A DNA stretch of 64,000 nt from Dipetalonema caudispina (lineage: Eukaryota; Nematoda; Chromadorea; Rhabditida; Onchocercidae). The number at the start of each line of letters is the position of its first letter. The first letter of the stretch is position 1. Position numbers and translations under genes: made by a program. The stretch covers positions 62,001 to 126,000 of the forward strand of contig JABVXV010000026.1 of assembly GCA_013365325.1 (NCBI GenBank), given 5' to 3'. The notes under the pieces are model-generated. The model was not told the origin of the DNA. It worked only from the letters and a program-made list of their open reading frames with translations, and ran no database searches. Below are positions 25,601 through 39,301 of this stretch, one piece after another.

Positions 25601-28600
25601 CTCTCCTCGAGAATATTATCACTTATGGCCTCGAAAGCAGCAGCACCCTTAGGTACATACAAATCATACTCACGCATCGAAATATATTCAGCAGCTAAAG
25701 CGGCTGCATGCAACATGCACTGTGCAGCTTCCGCAGCGTTATCCCGCGCTGAATGTTTATTTGCCATATTTATTAACCACGTCAACCTACAATTATCGCA
25801 TTTTAAAACAGTTATTGCATATTTCAAAGTAAAACTCAATTTTAAAAAGTGTAAAAAAAACGGGAAATTTATACAGTAATCAGTAAGATATAGAAGGCAA
25901 AATATTATAGCACTTTGCCAACATGTATGAATAATTCCAATCAAATCAAGAATTGAATGGAATAGTTTAAAGATTGACACGCACAGGTTGTCTGCCCAAT
26001 GCGATCATACTAATACAAAAAACACGATATAAAGAACAATCGGTTATCCGAATCAATCCAGAATGAAGTAAAGATGTGACCTAATAAATACCAAAAAATG
26101 ATGCTAACCTAAGATCTGGATTGTTCTGATATCCTTTCGCGACACGATACATGAGATCGATTAGCATTTCAAAATCATTCGTGTATTCTTTCATTTTCAC
26201 AGTGTCCGATAATATCATATGCAAATTGAAAACCAGGTCTTTTACCTGCAGTTGTACTCTATGCTTTCTTTCTCAAGTTTAATTGCACAAAAATATAAAA
26301 AATATTAATTCAGAAAATGACAATTCACATAATCAACCTGCTCCGAAAAAGTAGTGTTGCGTAGTTGCGAATCAATTGAAGCGTCCATTTCCGAATACGT
26401 CAGCACAGTTTTTAAACTGTGACGTAAACAATCTTCATTTATCCAATCACCATGTTTGTTGCCCGTAGAAACCAATGTACTCAATGACATTGTGATTTGC
26501 ATTTTAACTTTTGAAAAACTTGCTCCTGATTCGAAACTCTGCCTCATCAACAGGTACAATGAAGCTGCAGCCTATAAATTCCTTCCTATCAAAAAAATAA
26601 ATTCAATTTCAATGTCAACAGAAAAAGTAAGAGCTCACCAAACTAATTCTACCGATACTAATTCCACCAAGATTTCATTCGAATCACTTGTCCTCAGTTT
26701 ACTTTTTTGTTACAAAATGCTAATGCTCGATGAATAAAACTATTCCAAATTCGTTTACATAATTTAATCTTCTTCACTTGAGAAAATGATTTACGGCTTT
26801 TTCTGTTTTTACTTTCATAAATTATCTTAATGGTTAGAAATTGTGACATCTGTAGCCCCATTACTATTGCATACATTTCCCTAGAATTCAATATAGATAT
26901 AAGTGCGAATTTAAAAGTCAAAGTGAACTAAATTCAAACAATTTATACTTTTCCAAAACGTAACAGTACCTGTGAACGAACAGCTGGCAAACGGGATGCA
27001 CAGTGTCTTAGTAGATGAAGGCATAATTCACCACACTGTTCCGTCTCCTGTAAACAATCACAACAGTTCTTAAGGCTTATATGATAGATATACATGCACG
27101 TAGGAAAGGTGAAATAAAAATTTTTTAATAAAATAAGAGCTACTTCCGGCAAAGAGAGACTTGAATAAAGAAACCAAGTAACAATCAGTGTCCCAACCAA
27201 CGAATTAAGTGATCGTAACAACTCATTCTTCGAACTAAGAAACTATCTGACAACTCGTATTTACCGAAAATCTGCAAATATATTTACCTGTTCAAACAAC
27301 AAATCTGGATATTTAGTAACTATTGCACGTTGACTTGCAAAAACATTTTCCAAGGTTTGCACTGACTGGTTGCAAGCAAGGATATGCATCTTGAAAAAAT
27401 TCGTTAGAAAAATTAATTTAATTTATTACATTTTTTTTATTCGCAGTAAACGTTACATTCAACTGTTCTTACAGCTTTTTAACTTATCCATCTTTCATTC
27501 ATTTCGGTATTCAAGTTCCAACTTTTCAGCAGTAAAAATTCTGACATTCCCCCTATCTATCGCTTTGAATATTAAGATAAGAAATTTCCAATGCCTGCAC
27601 ATTTGTAACATATGTGAATTAGGAAAATGTGCTTTTCACGCATAATGTTACTTAAATGAAAAAAAGTGTTTTAAACTTAAAATGGAATATGTAATTCAGA
27701 ACTATAAAAATCAGCGGTGATGATAAACTCACCAACACTTTTAATACAGAAGGTAATACATAAAACAGATAATCAGAACCCATAACCGACACCACACGTA
27801 TGATTAATTCTAACGTATCCAGCACTATTAATGGTATCTCCGTGCAAAGGATCGCTTCAAGCGTAACATCTTCATCATTAACTAAACAAAACGAATGAAG
27901 TAAAATAGCTTCTGAATTCTTCGGTATTTTAATGATTTTCTCGTCATTTCATAACTATCAACTTAACTTCGAGGTACTACTGCATATTACAAAGCTATTA
28001 ATAAGCAACATCTTAATACTGAGTGGTATCTTATAACTCACGGATAGGTTCATCGCTTGATTGTCCACCGCTGCTACCAGTGCAACTTTTCCAAGAACCT
28101 TTCCCTTGTGAATCTTTGGTTTCTTTACGCCATCGAACACCACTTTCAGAATCCGCTGCACTACGTGATTTTTTCCGGCTAAGCTCTTTGACCAATGATC
28201 CTTCGATGTAACTACCTTCGTCCCTTATTTCTTCTGCAATCTCACTGGTACCCTGCAAACTCCTCACACGGTTCAATCACATTATCATCATGTTGCACAA
28301 CTTCTCAGGTAAGCAAATTTACAAACATTTCCAGTTTTTGATGTAAGAACCACTTAAAAAATGCGACCAGTACTTGATTAGGAGAGAAAAGAGATGATTT
28401 GAATTCGAAGCATGAAACAACAAGCTGCAGAACATCGAGAAACCGCGAGATTCGGTTGGACGACAAGTCGCGAATCCATTGACGCAAAGATGGTCGTTCC
28501 AAATTTTTCAGTGCCCAACAGAAGCATGCTAACAGCTGAATAAGATTTGAGGAAATAATAAAATTTGGAAAATGATAATCCAAAATGATTCAATTCAATG

Positions 28601-31600
28601 GTCCTACATAAAACTTCAGTATGATTACTTATGTTTTATGAAAACCATCACCTCACGTGTATTTTCCAATGAAAGTGATGGCCGCACTAAACCAATATGT
28701 TTTCGCTCGGTCCGAGGTGAGCAAGGTGGCGAAAAATTCATCCCACCAATTGTAAGCATAACTTTATCGCTAATAAATGGCCCGCTATCAATTTCCGTTG
28801 CGTAACTGTAATTTAAAGATGATTTAAAAATGAATCTAATATTCTTTAAATTTTAAAAATACCTTATACTCGGTGAATTCCGAAAGATTACTGAAAAAGT
28901 GAAAAGCTTGCCCATTAGAAACGGATGTAGAAATGTCATAGTTAACACTGGAAGATTTCGAGTAAGGATCGTGCAGTTGGGCTGACACATCAAGAACAAT
29001 ACCGATCAATGGTAGATATAAGGATGCCACTCGTGCTTTCACTGCGTTATCAAGAAGTCGAGCATCCAATTCATGGCTGCTCATCAAATTACGAATAAGG
29101 CCTATAGCCCTGCAAATAATCACAAAATTATCATTTTTACCCCAGAATGAAGATAATGTAAACGTACGCTGATATAATCAAACTCAAATTAAATGAGACA
29201 CTTCTTATAAAGAATCGAAATTAGGGCGAGTCTCACAACTCAAAATATGAAATGAACTTGCCGTGAATGAAGCAAAGTATTTGATGTATCAAGAACAGAA
29301 GCCAGGTCAGCAAGAACAAGCCCAATTAGAAAATGTCGCGAACGAAACTCAACAGTTAGCTCTGCTGATCCAATTGCACCATGCGATTCAATCACTTGAT
29401 TTGAAGACCTGAAAAGGAATGAGTCAAGATTACGTAAAATAATTGAATTTGTTTAGAATACAAAAAAAGAACAAATGGCAATCACGGAAATTCATCGGAA
29501 AATGGATTACTGGAATTCCAAAGTTTTAACTTCCAGAAACTAAATCAAACCTGCTGCTGACACTTGAATTTCCAGGACTAGAAGGTTGGATCTGTGTAGA
29601 AGGATGATGAAAGGATACAGATAAATTAGTGCTACCCTCCGAATTGGACGAAAATGCCGATGCTGCTGACTGAAATTCGAAGTGAAAGTAAACAGAAAGG
29701 AAAAGTGATACTTAATAGTTACGAGAAATAACAAATTCCATAAAATTCAAAACTTACATGAAATGATCCACCGGAATGGCTTACTGACATACCCTGTAGG
29801 TTACCGGAACCAAACGGCAAATTCAACACAATGAAATGCTCATGAGAAGAAATGATGCGCAAAAAGTCCAATTTAATTACCATAAGGGTTGGAACTATGC
29901 ACGATTCTGCAGAACTTCTAGAAAAAAGAAAATAGAAAAGTAATGTTCATCAACTTCCCAAAATCATAAAATCCAGCGGTCATAGTTATGCCAAATAAGA
30001 CCCTCATTACGATTCAACTGCGGAGGATATTTAATACGGTGCATTTACTATTTACGAAACCACCTGTCAGAAAGATCCGCACGTGAATTTGAAAAAGCCT
30101 ATGTCGAATTTTCGAAACAGTTAATTTGAATATTAATAATTCAGAGAATAGATTTAGTATTTAGAAAAAGAATTTATACAAAAGTTACCCAATTTTAGCA
30201 ACAATTTCGCGGTTAAATTGTCTGACTAATGTCATCACGAAGGTTCGATCCATAAATGAGAAGCAGTCACGCAAGAAATATGCCCACGAAGTACTGATTG
30301 ATTGTGACTAAAGCACATGAATTTATTCTTACCCAATACACTGATACACATACTATGTTCGTTTTTTTTTTTAATAAATCCATTTCACAATTTATTATCG
30401 TCCTATTTTTTAATACGGGAGAAATCTTTCGTGTGAACAATCAGCTGTCATGGAATTACCTGTCTTGGATCCTTCGAAATTCTTTGGATCACCTCGCCGA
30501 CAATAGCTTGCGAAAGGACATTCAAATCTTGGATAAAGGCTTCACTAAAGCGAAGCTTGCGTGGCAAGTACAAACGATTTGAAAGAGACAAATGTTCTGC
30601 CATAGATTTAATCTATAAAATGTACTATGAGCAGAACGAAAATATTTTACGTTTGAATTACTTCAAATTATTTTGACTAAATTTATTTGATTTACATGAC
30701 ATAGAATAAGTTCGATTGCTCATGTCCGATCTTATATAAGAGCAAAATAAATATCACATAACTTTCTCAATGAGCTTGCTATAAGAAAACGAACCATAAG
30801 CTCAAGGAAGAACCAGGAATTAAGGAAAGCCATTTCTCGAGCTGCACCACCACTGATTACCCACTGCAATGCCAATTCTTCGTGCATTACCTGCAAAAGT
30901 TCGATATGTGTGAAGTAGACTTAAAAATTATTGAAAATTCCACCGGAATAACTTTGAAATCTCGATAAAGTCGATAGGGTCGACCATCCAATTACCAATT
31001 CGGCTGTAATTGCAATTTCAATAGAATTTATTTCGTTAATTGCATTTTTTTTCAGCAGATGTTTCTATTGCTTCTGTTACAACCCATACTAGTTTAGAAA
31101 CATGCCACATGATAATTTTAATCGTCTAAACCTAATCTTGCTCTCACTCGCTTCAGCTGGAGTTGAATTCTGACAACAAAACCAGGAATAGTAAATTCTC
31201 GAAAGACATTGTAATACTAAAAAAATTTCTGTAAACCAGTCAAAAATACATTGCGTAACCTTTTTTGATGCTTTCGGTTCATAGTCGCCTTCAACAGATG
31301 CCTTCATGTAATTTGTCCGCTCAAATTCTCCTTCAAAAAAAAGCAAATTTAATTATATTTATCGACCTATTTTCACATATTTCTCTTTTTTTCGAAATGG
31401 TGCCAAAATACCCTAATAGTCTTTTTGAGAGTAAACTATAGCATACTGAAATAAAAATGAGTCTTCAAATAACTAAAAATTTGGTGTGAACATTGCATAT
31501 GCCAATACAAAAATATTAAGAACATCGAATAAATTATTAAAACTTTACTTAAATAATTTGCATAAAAATAGTTTCATATAAGGCGTATTTGCTAAATAAA

Positions 31601-34600
31601 ATCTCGAAATTTGGTTCCACTTACTGATAATATCGAGTAGATGCTTGCTTTCTGGTGAAGTAGGCATTCGTAAGGCACTCTCCGATTTTGGTTCCGTCAC
31701 ACTGCTGTTTGGCTGCACAATCGAAGTTTCTAAATCTACGAAAGCTTTCAGAATTTCGTTACGCAAACATTAATTGCACTGACGTCTTAACTTTTAGTAA
31801 ATAATATCACTGTTAAATACGACGCTGATAAAACTTGGATAAAATCTATACTAAACCTTTGAGGGCAATTTTATGATAATGTATGTAAGTTGTGAGGAGT
31901 GAACTACGACCATGGGCATCGCGGAAGCTATTCAAGAGAACGGTACATATTTTTACAAGTTGTCCAAGCACTTCAAAGCATACGGTTGAGACCGACGCTG
32001 CAAAAATTGATATCATTAAAAATTAATTCAAGCATCTGAAAATCCACTGAACTACTTGGTCTAAACTAAATATCTCTTGTGGTGTCAAAAGAATGATAGT
32101 TATACAGCACTGTCGAAGAATGGAAGGATTAAGATTTCATGCAGAAGACATATTGTCGAGTATAAACTATTCAAAGGTCACAGTTCACAAGTAAAGACAT
32201 CCTAATTTAGAAATCAGTTTAAATTAATTTCGATCTACAATTTTTCCAAAAATACACAATTAAAAATAAAGAAACAAACCCGTGTATGGAGGATTTGCAA
32301 TTAAAGACAACAGCTTATCCAGTATAACATATAGAAAAGCAACCATTGGTTCCGGACGAGCTTTTATGACACTTCGTATTGCATCCTTCAAATCAGCTTC
32401 TGATACAGGTGGATTTTTTTTGTCGATTACGCCTAACGACTGGCATGCGATCAGAAATCTGTCCAAATGAGAATCCTAAAAACAAGAATGATCAAATTCA
32501 AAAATGGGTTGATACTCATTTTCATGGAAAAAAGAACGACCTGAACTATTCTCTGACTGAACTGATTATCTGGAAAACTAAATTGGTTTAACAACTTATT
32601 AACAAGACAAAAATATTAAAATACTGAAATAAGCACATCCTACCTGTGTATGAACTGTAGTAACAGCTTCAAGTTTAACATCAAAAAGCGGTTTATGTCC
32701 TTCCAACCACCTAACATTCGGTAAATTGACATCCGGTGAAAGATAGCCATAACTTTGCGGTAATTGTTCTAATGCAATCGGTAAAGTAAATTCACCAGTT
32801 TGCAGTCGTTCATCTTTGAGCAACGGAATCCATGAATACCCTATGGGTATTTTGACCTCATCGCCAATTTTATTTGACTTACAAGTAATGTGGAAAAAAG
32901 TAAACAGTATGTGATGACCATCATTTAAGTCAACCGGCAAATTGATTTTTATTTCATCATAGAAACTGGGCGTCCTGAAATTGAAATTTCAAAAAATTAA
33001 GAAATTTCAATCCAAAATTCTAAAATTACTCATATCGTTAATACCACAAAACACAGTGCCATGAAGCTACATCTAAATCCTTCAACTACTACAGTCATTC
33101 ATCAAATTTTTTCTTCATATCGTACGACCACCAGAAATGAATGGCGGAATAATCAGAATAATTACTCACTCTAGGTAGCTAATGACATTCATTTTTGGAT
33201 TCTCGCTAAACTATTTACGTTTTAAATTTTCCCGATGCTATCACTTTAACCATATTTAGTCAATCACACAACTCAATAAAGACAACAGAAGTTAGGTGAA
33301 GTAACCCTACAAACCTTATGCTCACATAATAGTTTACTAGTTTTGCTTGTTAAATATAATTTTATTTAATTTGCTTGTAATATATTTCAATAATTACTTG
33401 TTATGATAGGAAACTGCAGTATCAGCAGAAAACGTGATGTTTGGCCCACTAGATTTACCAAATATAGCATAAACTGGCTTTTCCTGGGCATTCATTAATT
33501 CCACATGTACAGCAATGTTACGAGATGGACCAGAACGACTGGACAAGTTTACTGATCGAGGATAAATGTAAAGCAAGTTCCTATAATATCACCGTCTTAT
33601 CAAAAAGAAAACGAGAAAAATATAAAACATAAGTATTTAACAGTTTACCTATAGGTGGCATTTACTGCATAAATTCCTTTACTCGGGAATTCTACAATTT
33701 CTTTGACGATATCCGCTGGATTGCCAGAAACGAATGGATGCACGCGAAGAAGTTCAGGTGTAAGCCGGAAAACGGATGAAATTATATAAAATGAATAAAA
33801 TAAATCATCTAATCATATATTTAAATGACTAATCAAAATCCTCGAAAAACCAACAATCATTGTTACCCAAAATACAAATTCTATTGATTTCCAAAAATTC
33901 AGTCGTTTGAATAGAGGAAGTTCTTGATCTCATCGCTTCAAGCACTCTATTTCACCACGAACTTTGGGGAAAAAACATAAAAAATTGAATTGACTACAAA
34001 AGCGAAATATAATTAAAAAATAAAATAATATCAATCAAATTTGTACCTCATTAAAGACTCGCCACATCCACCTGACAATTCCATTTTGAATATAATTGGA
34101 AATGTCTTCAGCCTAGCTAACTTTGAACCACCTTTTCGACAATCCGCAAGTATTTTACAGAGATCCTCATCGGTCAGACGTTCTGTTTCCTATCAATGGT
34201 AGTCAAGAAGTAGAAAATAATGAAATCTAAACTAAAAAAAAAAATAAATTTCATACAAACGCATATTAGAGTTCCAAACATCATCACTGTTGACAACTGG
34301 ATCAAGAGAATTGGTATTATAACCGTCAATATTTAATCATACATTATTGTTGGATGTCAGGCAACAATATTCGGATGAGAGTCATCATAAAATCTTTCAC
34401 TTCTTTCAAGTTTTTGGAATAATTTAGTTACATCATAAAAAATTTACATTCTAAATTTATTTGAAATTACCTGTCTAAAAAAGGAATTAAGACTAAGCAG
34501 CAGAGGCGGTAGACCACTTAAGGAAGTCAACGGAGATCCGCTATCTTTTAATAATGAGTCATTATCGAGACCCAGTCCCATTACAGTTGTATCACTTTGC

Positions 34601-37600
34601 AAGACAGTGGGATGAAGCCCTCCGAAAAGTTTGCGTTTTTGCAACGGTGTACGACTTTTTTGAGGTTGCTGAACCACCACAAAATCTGCACCGGACGAAG
34701 TTCCGCTACCCACGCGGCGAAAAGTTCCTGATGTTGAGTTCGATATTCGATCTGAAAGGGAGATTTCTTTTAATCCATCACTTCAATTCAGAAGTTTCAA
34801 GTTGAATTCTTTAAAATGAAGTCAAAAATCTGATTAAAGTATAATATATAGCTCAGGAAACTATCATATCCCAGTAATATCTACGATAGTTAATCAACAC
34901 CTTAGAGTTTGAAATCTTTCAAAGATAAAACCAACTCACCCATACTAATAATACTTTCTACATTGAAGAGTGTTGTTGGTGAAGCTGGTGTTATATCCTG
35001 TCCTACAAATGCAATAATTACAAGAAGTTATTATTAATAAAACTGAAAAACGGATAAGATTACTTGGAAATTTTTGAGAGAATCTTGCCTTACCAACTTC
35101 ATCAATTCCATTTTACTGAAAAGACCGGACTCAAAAAATCAAAATAATTTTTTTAATAATGCATAACCATAAGACTCTTTGTTTAATCTTTCCGCAAATT
35201 AATCATATTCACGAGATTCATAATTCAAAAATAATGTAAAAAAATAACACCAGCAACAGAGCTCGCAATCGCTGCCGTTAATGCTTCCGTCTTATCCGGA
35301 TGATGTAGCCTATTAAGGATTTGATTCAGGTCAACGGCAAACCATCCAAGTGGCATCCGAAAAGCACCAAGTCGTTCACAGTATTGCTGTGCGGTTTGCA
35401 TCAACCGTTCCTTGTTTTTATCTTCTTTCAGATATGGCTCACATGCATCTGCTACTTCGCATGGTTGCAATACTTTCTCCAACTGAAAATTTGGATTTAG
35501 GTTCGAAAAACTTGAAGAGTTTCCTGAAGTTAAACTTGACATTTTATTAATGTTTTGCTTTTTCCTACCTTGATGACAATAAATATATCGTTCAGTGGTC
35601 GACTTATACTGAAAACCGCTTGTGTACATTTGCTTGCCTCATCTACACAATCAGCATATTGCGAAATCATCGCACGGAGCGAATCATCATTTAAATCAAA
35701 ATAGAAATTCTCCGATATCTAAAAATTCATGATTATTCAGTTTTCAGCAACCTTTAATAGGTCTTAATCCCTAACATTCCTCAGCAATCTTAAATGACAG
35801 TAACAGTAATGAGTGATCCTGAATAATTAAAAAGATCCAGAACCAAATTTCGTTCTTCTAATAGTATCGAAAACAGATTCGAACGAAGGTCAAGTTGTAA
35901 CTAAAAATTTACGGCTAAAAAACTTATAGAAAAAAAATTTACGGAAATATAGCCAAAAAGTTTGACTGACAACAACTGATCACTTAAATTCAAAATATAA
36001 TAAAATATAATTTGTAAGTGCTAACCTTTCGTCTTTCCTTCAAATCATAAAGTACTATAGTACCGAAAACTGGTTCGAACGAAGGTTCGAGCTGCAACTG
36101 AAAATTAAAATTGTTTAAAAACCTCACAAAAAATTCCTGCCAAAGCTCTATCTTGCTAAAAATACATCCCAACGCAAATACGATGAGAAATCGCAAAAGT
36201 TTTTAGGACTAAATTTTATTTCTCAGCTACACCATACAAGTTCCAGGATGTGAAAGATTTTTTTTTTCATTTGCAAAAAACAAGAAGAAATGCATTAAAA
36301 CAAGGATCTATCTAGGACACCAAGTTAAGCGAAGTGAAAGAAATCTGATAGCTCAACTACTAACCTGCAAAATTTTGATGAAAAGTTTCTGACCCGTATG
36401 TTCAACCGGAAACGGTGCTGCACTTCGACGTTCAATTACATCAGCCTAAACAATTCCGTTATGCACTATGAAGCATCAGATTTTGGCTTCATATATACTT
36501 ATAATAGGTCTTTACATATAGCTTACGATAAGTTTCAGACTAAAGGTTTAGCAACGTAATCCTTTATATTTCTGAATATATTTTCAGCAAGATTTCCATC
36601 AGAAAGGCAACATCCTTCAAAAAATAAAATAAAAAGTCAAATAAACTCTGTAGTACAAACTTCGAGCTGAGGCGGAAGTAAGTTAATCAATGCATTTTGT
36701 CGATGGGTTCGTCTTCGGGCCTCATTGATCTGATCAAGTTGTGTGCTTGAAATACGCTGCACTACACCTACAAAGATATTATGGTTGACTTTGAGTTTAT
36801 AGTTTTTGACAAAAATTTCCAGGAATAGACGTTTAACTATCTTTGGTAATCGCATGACCAGAAACTTTTTGTCACCCTAAAGATGATCAATAAATTTGGT
36901 TTTTCTACTCTCGTAATCATGAATAATCAATGAACCGAATTTTCCCATTTCTTTTTCTCTCAAATTTAAACTACAAACCTGGTACTATGGGATCACTAGC
37001 CGAAGAATGAAGCTGATGAGGAGCACGCAAAATATCATCACGATTAGTTCCACCGGATGACGAACCAACAGTACACATCGAATCGGACGAATAATGTGAG
37101 CCGAATGAATCACGTTTTGCGATCTATTATAATCGATTTGATTCCGAAATTATATTACTCAAGATATGAAAAAAGTAAGAAAAAATTTCAAACTACATGA
37201 TTCAAAATTATTTCAAATTAAATCATCAACTCCTTCTATTTTGTCTAACCATATCAGAGAATATATTACGGCCTAAGTGAAGATAAATTAACCTAGTACA
37301 TAATTGGAAATAAAATTTTAGACCTCATAATTTTCTCAGGAATAATCATTTCTTTTTACAACTATGTTACAATCTACTTGATTGGGGATAAAGGCAATCA
37401 TGTAGATTGTAAAATAATTCTTAAAGAAGAAGAAATATTTATTTTAAAATTAATTCACAAAAAGTAATTAATGAGCAAACAAAAAAATTTCTGATCAATC
37501 AATACTATGCGGATGAAAAGTCTTATAAATATGCTTGAAAGTTCATAATATACCCTAGCTAATTTTTTTCGTGTGCCGAACATAATATGCATATGATCTT

Positions 37601-39301
37601 TTGTTAAACAGCGTCAGATACAAAATTACGATTAAGAAAACTTATACATGTTAATATTTATATTGATGGAGACTTTTTACCTGATCCTCGCCTGTTGTGC
37701 TAACACTCCGTCCGATAGATCGGTCAAAATCCACTTCAAAAATTTGTTTTGGGGACGTTTGAGCAATAATTGGCCGTTCCATCAGTAATCGAATGTATGC
37801 TTCACCGCTTGAATATTGCAGATACTTTCGTTGTACTAGCGAAAAATTATCATTGTATGTTTGTATAATATCCTTTATCAATGGATCGACACTGGAAAAA
37901 GTTATTTAACAATAAAGTAACTGATATCGAATTCATGTTGAAATCAAATTGGAAATTGTAACTGGAATTGGATTAATGATAGTAGTGAATGGGAAGCCTT
38001 AATCAATAATTGAAAATTTTCAATTTTCGCTTCATTTAGGAAAAAATTAACAAACCCTGAAAGATCTGATGGAACTGATGATTCGACCGTAAGTTGATCT
38101 CGATGTACCAAACGTACTTCGATATCATCAATCGGAAACTCTGCCATTCTAAAAGATATAGTAGAAAGAATAAAAACGACCGATATTCGGAAATAAAGTT
38201 CTGGTGTTTGCTAAGAAATTCACTCTTAAACTTCATGATATTTTTGCAAACATATATAGAAAGTTATTACAAGCAAACCTTCTCAAATTACTATTATTCG
38301 TAATATGTTCATGTACGGAAGAGTTGTTTTTTCGTTGCGATAAGATATTTTCGACATCCAACGGTTCAACTATCTCAATTAAATTAATCTGAAAATTACG
38401 AAAAAATTCTGCTTCTCTGATCAAATTTCAAATTGATCCCATGAAAACGGAACTGAATCTTATTTTTGTTTTAGCTTAAATCCTTATTTACTGCCACTAC
38501 GCTATTTATGTTTCAACTGTCAATAGATTCCATGAAAGATCAATGTTCATGAAAAACATTCCTGGAGACAATGACTAAGGAACAGCTTCATTCAAAAACC
38601 TATTGAGTGCTACTCTCATTTACTCTCATATTTATAATTTATTCATGCTACACTAAAAATTCAGTTACAAGCAGTAATTCGTAATAGATGTCAAACATAT
38701 CAGCACATACTTTTGCATAATTTCCACAATAATAAAAGACTGTCTATAAGTTTTTTAACTCCTAAAATTTTTTTAACAGGACAGAAATCCTTTTCATAAA
38801 CACGTCTCGATTTCGTAACTTAGGGATTTCCTATATTTAAGATTTCAAGAAGGATCTTAAACAAAGATTACGACTTTTAAGGATTATGATATCTTTCAGG
38901 AATGTTTTACTGGAACATGCAGTGAAAACTAACCACTTGAGGACTACTCTCTGTTGCATCCATTTGCATGACATTTTGTGGATGCAGTAACAAACTTCCC
39001 GTCATGATATGTCGACGTACATCAGCTGCAGTCATTCTACAAACAACAAAAGCACCAAATTGAAACTGATATTTCCCGGAAATATTTTAAGAACAAAGCG
39101 TGTTTTAGGATAAATAATGGGCAAAAACTCAAACACGGACTTTTTTGGGTAAACAATAATGGCTTCAAAAATTTTTGGTCAGTTTTTTGAAATTCCGCCA
39201 AGAAGGTACAGAAAAACAAAGAAGACAAACAAAATTGATTTTATTTACTTGCTTCGTTTCAAAGCGAATGCCCGCTGTCCACCAATACTTTGTGATGACA
39301 T
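22617..39301 (-). CDS. DOCK6/7/8-type guanine nucleotide exchange factor
   Basis: Ortholog of the zizimin-related DOCK-C subfamily, which activates Rac/Cdc42. Exons: 39249-39301, 38934-39036, 38279-38388, 38056-38148, 37681-37891, 36979-37123, 36661-36767, 36365-36445, 36026-36097, 35569-35718, 35251-35482, 34940-35002, 34471-34751, 34072-34189, 33649-33808, 33398-33580, 32644-32974, 32280-32475, 31857-31997, 31625-31735, 31260-31330, 30795-30890, 30460-30612, 30189-30307, 29758-29917, 29551-29669, 29262-29408, 28949-29109, 28863-28890, 28652-28805, 28374-28535, 28042-28252, 27733-27881, 27288-27389, 26970-27047, 26338-26571, 26109-26245, 25577-25786, 25275-25401, 25006-25151, 24473-24668, 24138-24358, 23585-23786, 23150-23314, 22617-22766. 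Total 6639 nt, 2212 aa. N-terminal RAFALKRSK resembles the DOCK7 start. DHR1/C2, about residues 610-830, includes [11 protein letters not shown] and [15 protein letters not shown]2, about 1690-2190, includes [26 protein letters not shown] and GTTVNQGP. The start is the first ATG after an in-frame stop. One GC donor (29261). Confidence 0.95.
24051..24073. repeat. Poly-T tract in a DOCK intron
   Basis: A run of 23 T on the plus strand, so poly-A in the transcript sense, in the intron between the exons at 24138-24358 and 23585-23786. Confidence 0.85.
35861..35912 (-). repeat. Decayed copy of a DOCK coding exon in the next intron
   Basis: This intronic stretch matches the 5' half of the DOCK exon at 36026-36097 plus its acceptor (36057-36106) over about 50 bases. 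Both hold CGAAAAC followed by TTCGAACGAAGG, then a variant of the segment encoding the exon's start. The intronic copy has several substitutions and a one-base deletion that breaks the frame. It lies about 150 bases downstream in the direction of transcription, in the same orientation. It looks like a tandem exon duplication whose second copy has died. Confidence 0.7.
37367..37412. repeat. 17-bp-arm hairpin in a DOCK intron
   Basis: Arms TTACAATCTACTTGATT (37367-37383) and the complementary 37396-37412, with one mismatch, around a 12-nt loop, inside the intron between the exons at 37681-37891 and 36979-37123. The pairing does not extend further. It could be a structural element of the intron or a relic of a small inverted-repeat element. 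Confidence 0.7.

Noticed and set aside
28572..28805. 77-codon plus-strand ORF
   Set aside because: It is the antisense shadow of a DOCK exon on the minus strand.
31126..31172. Possible DOCK mini-exon with a CAG acceptor (reads [12 protein letters not shown])
   Set aside because: Including it breaks the phase. Joining 31260-31330 directly to 30795-30890 restores the conserved [13 protein letters not shown] junction.
35087..35113. Possible 22-nt exon between a TTTTCAG acceptor and a GTAAGG donor in DOCK
   Set aside because: No frame through it is compatible with the flanking phases; skipping it gives the conserved VAGQDITP junction.
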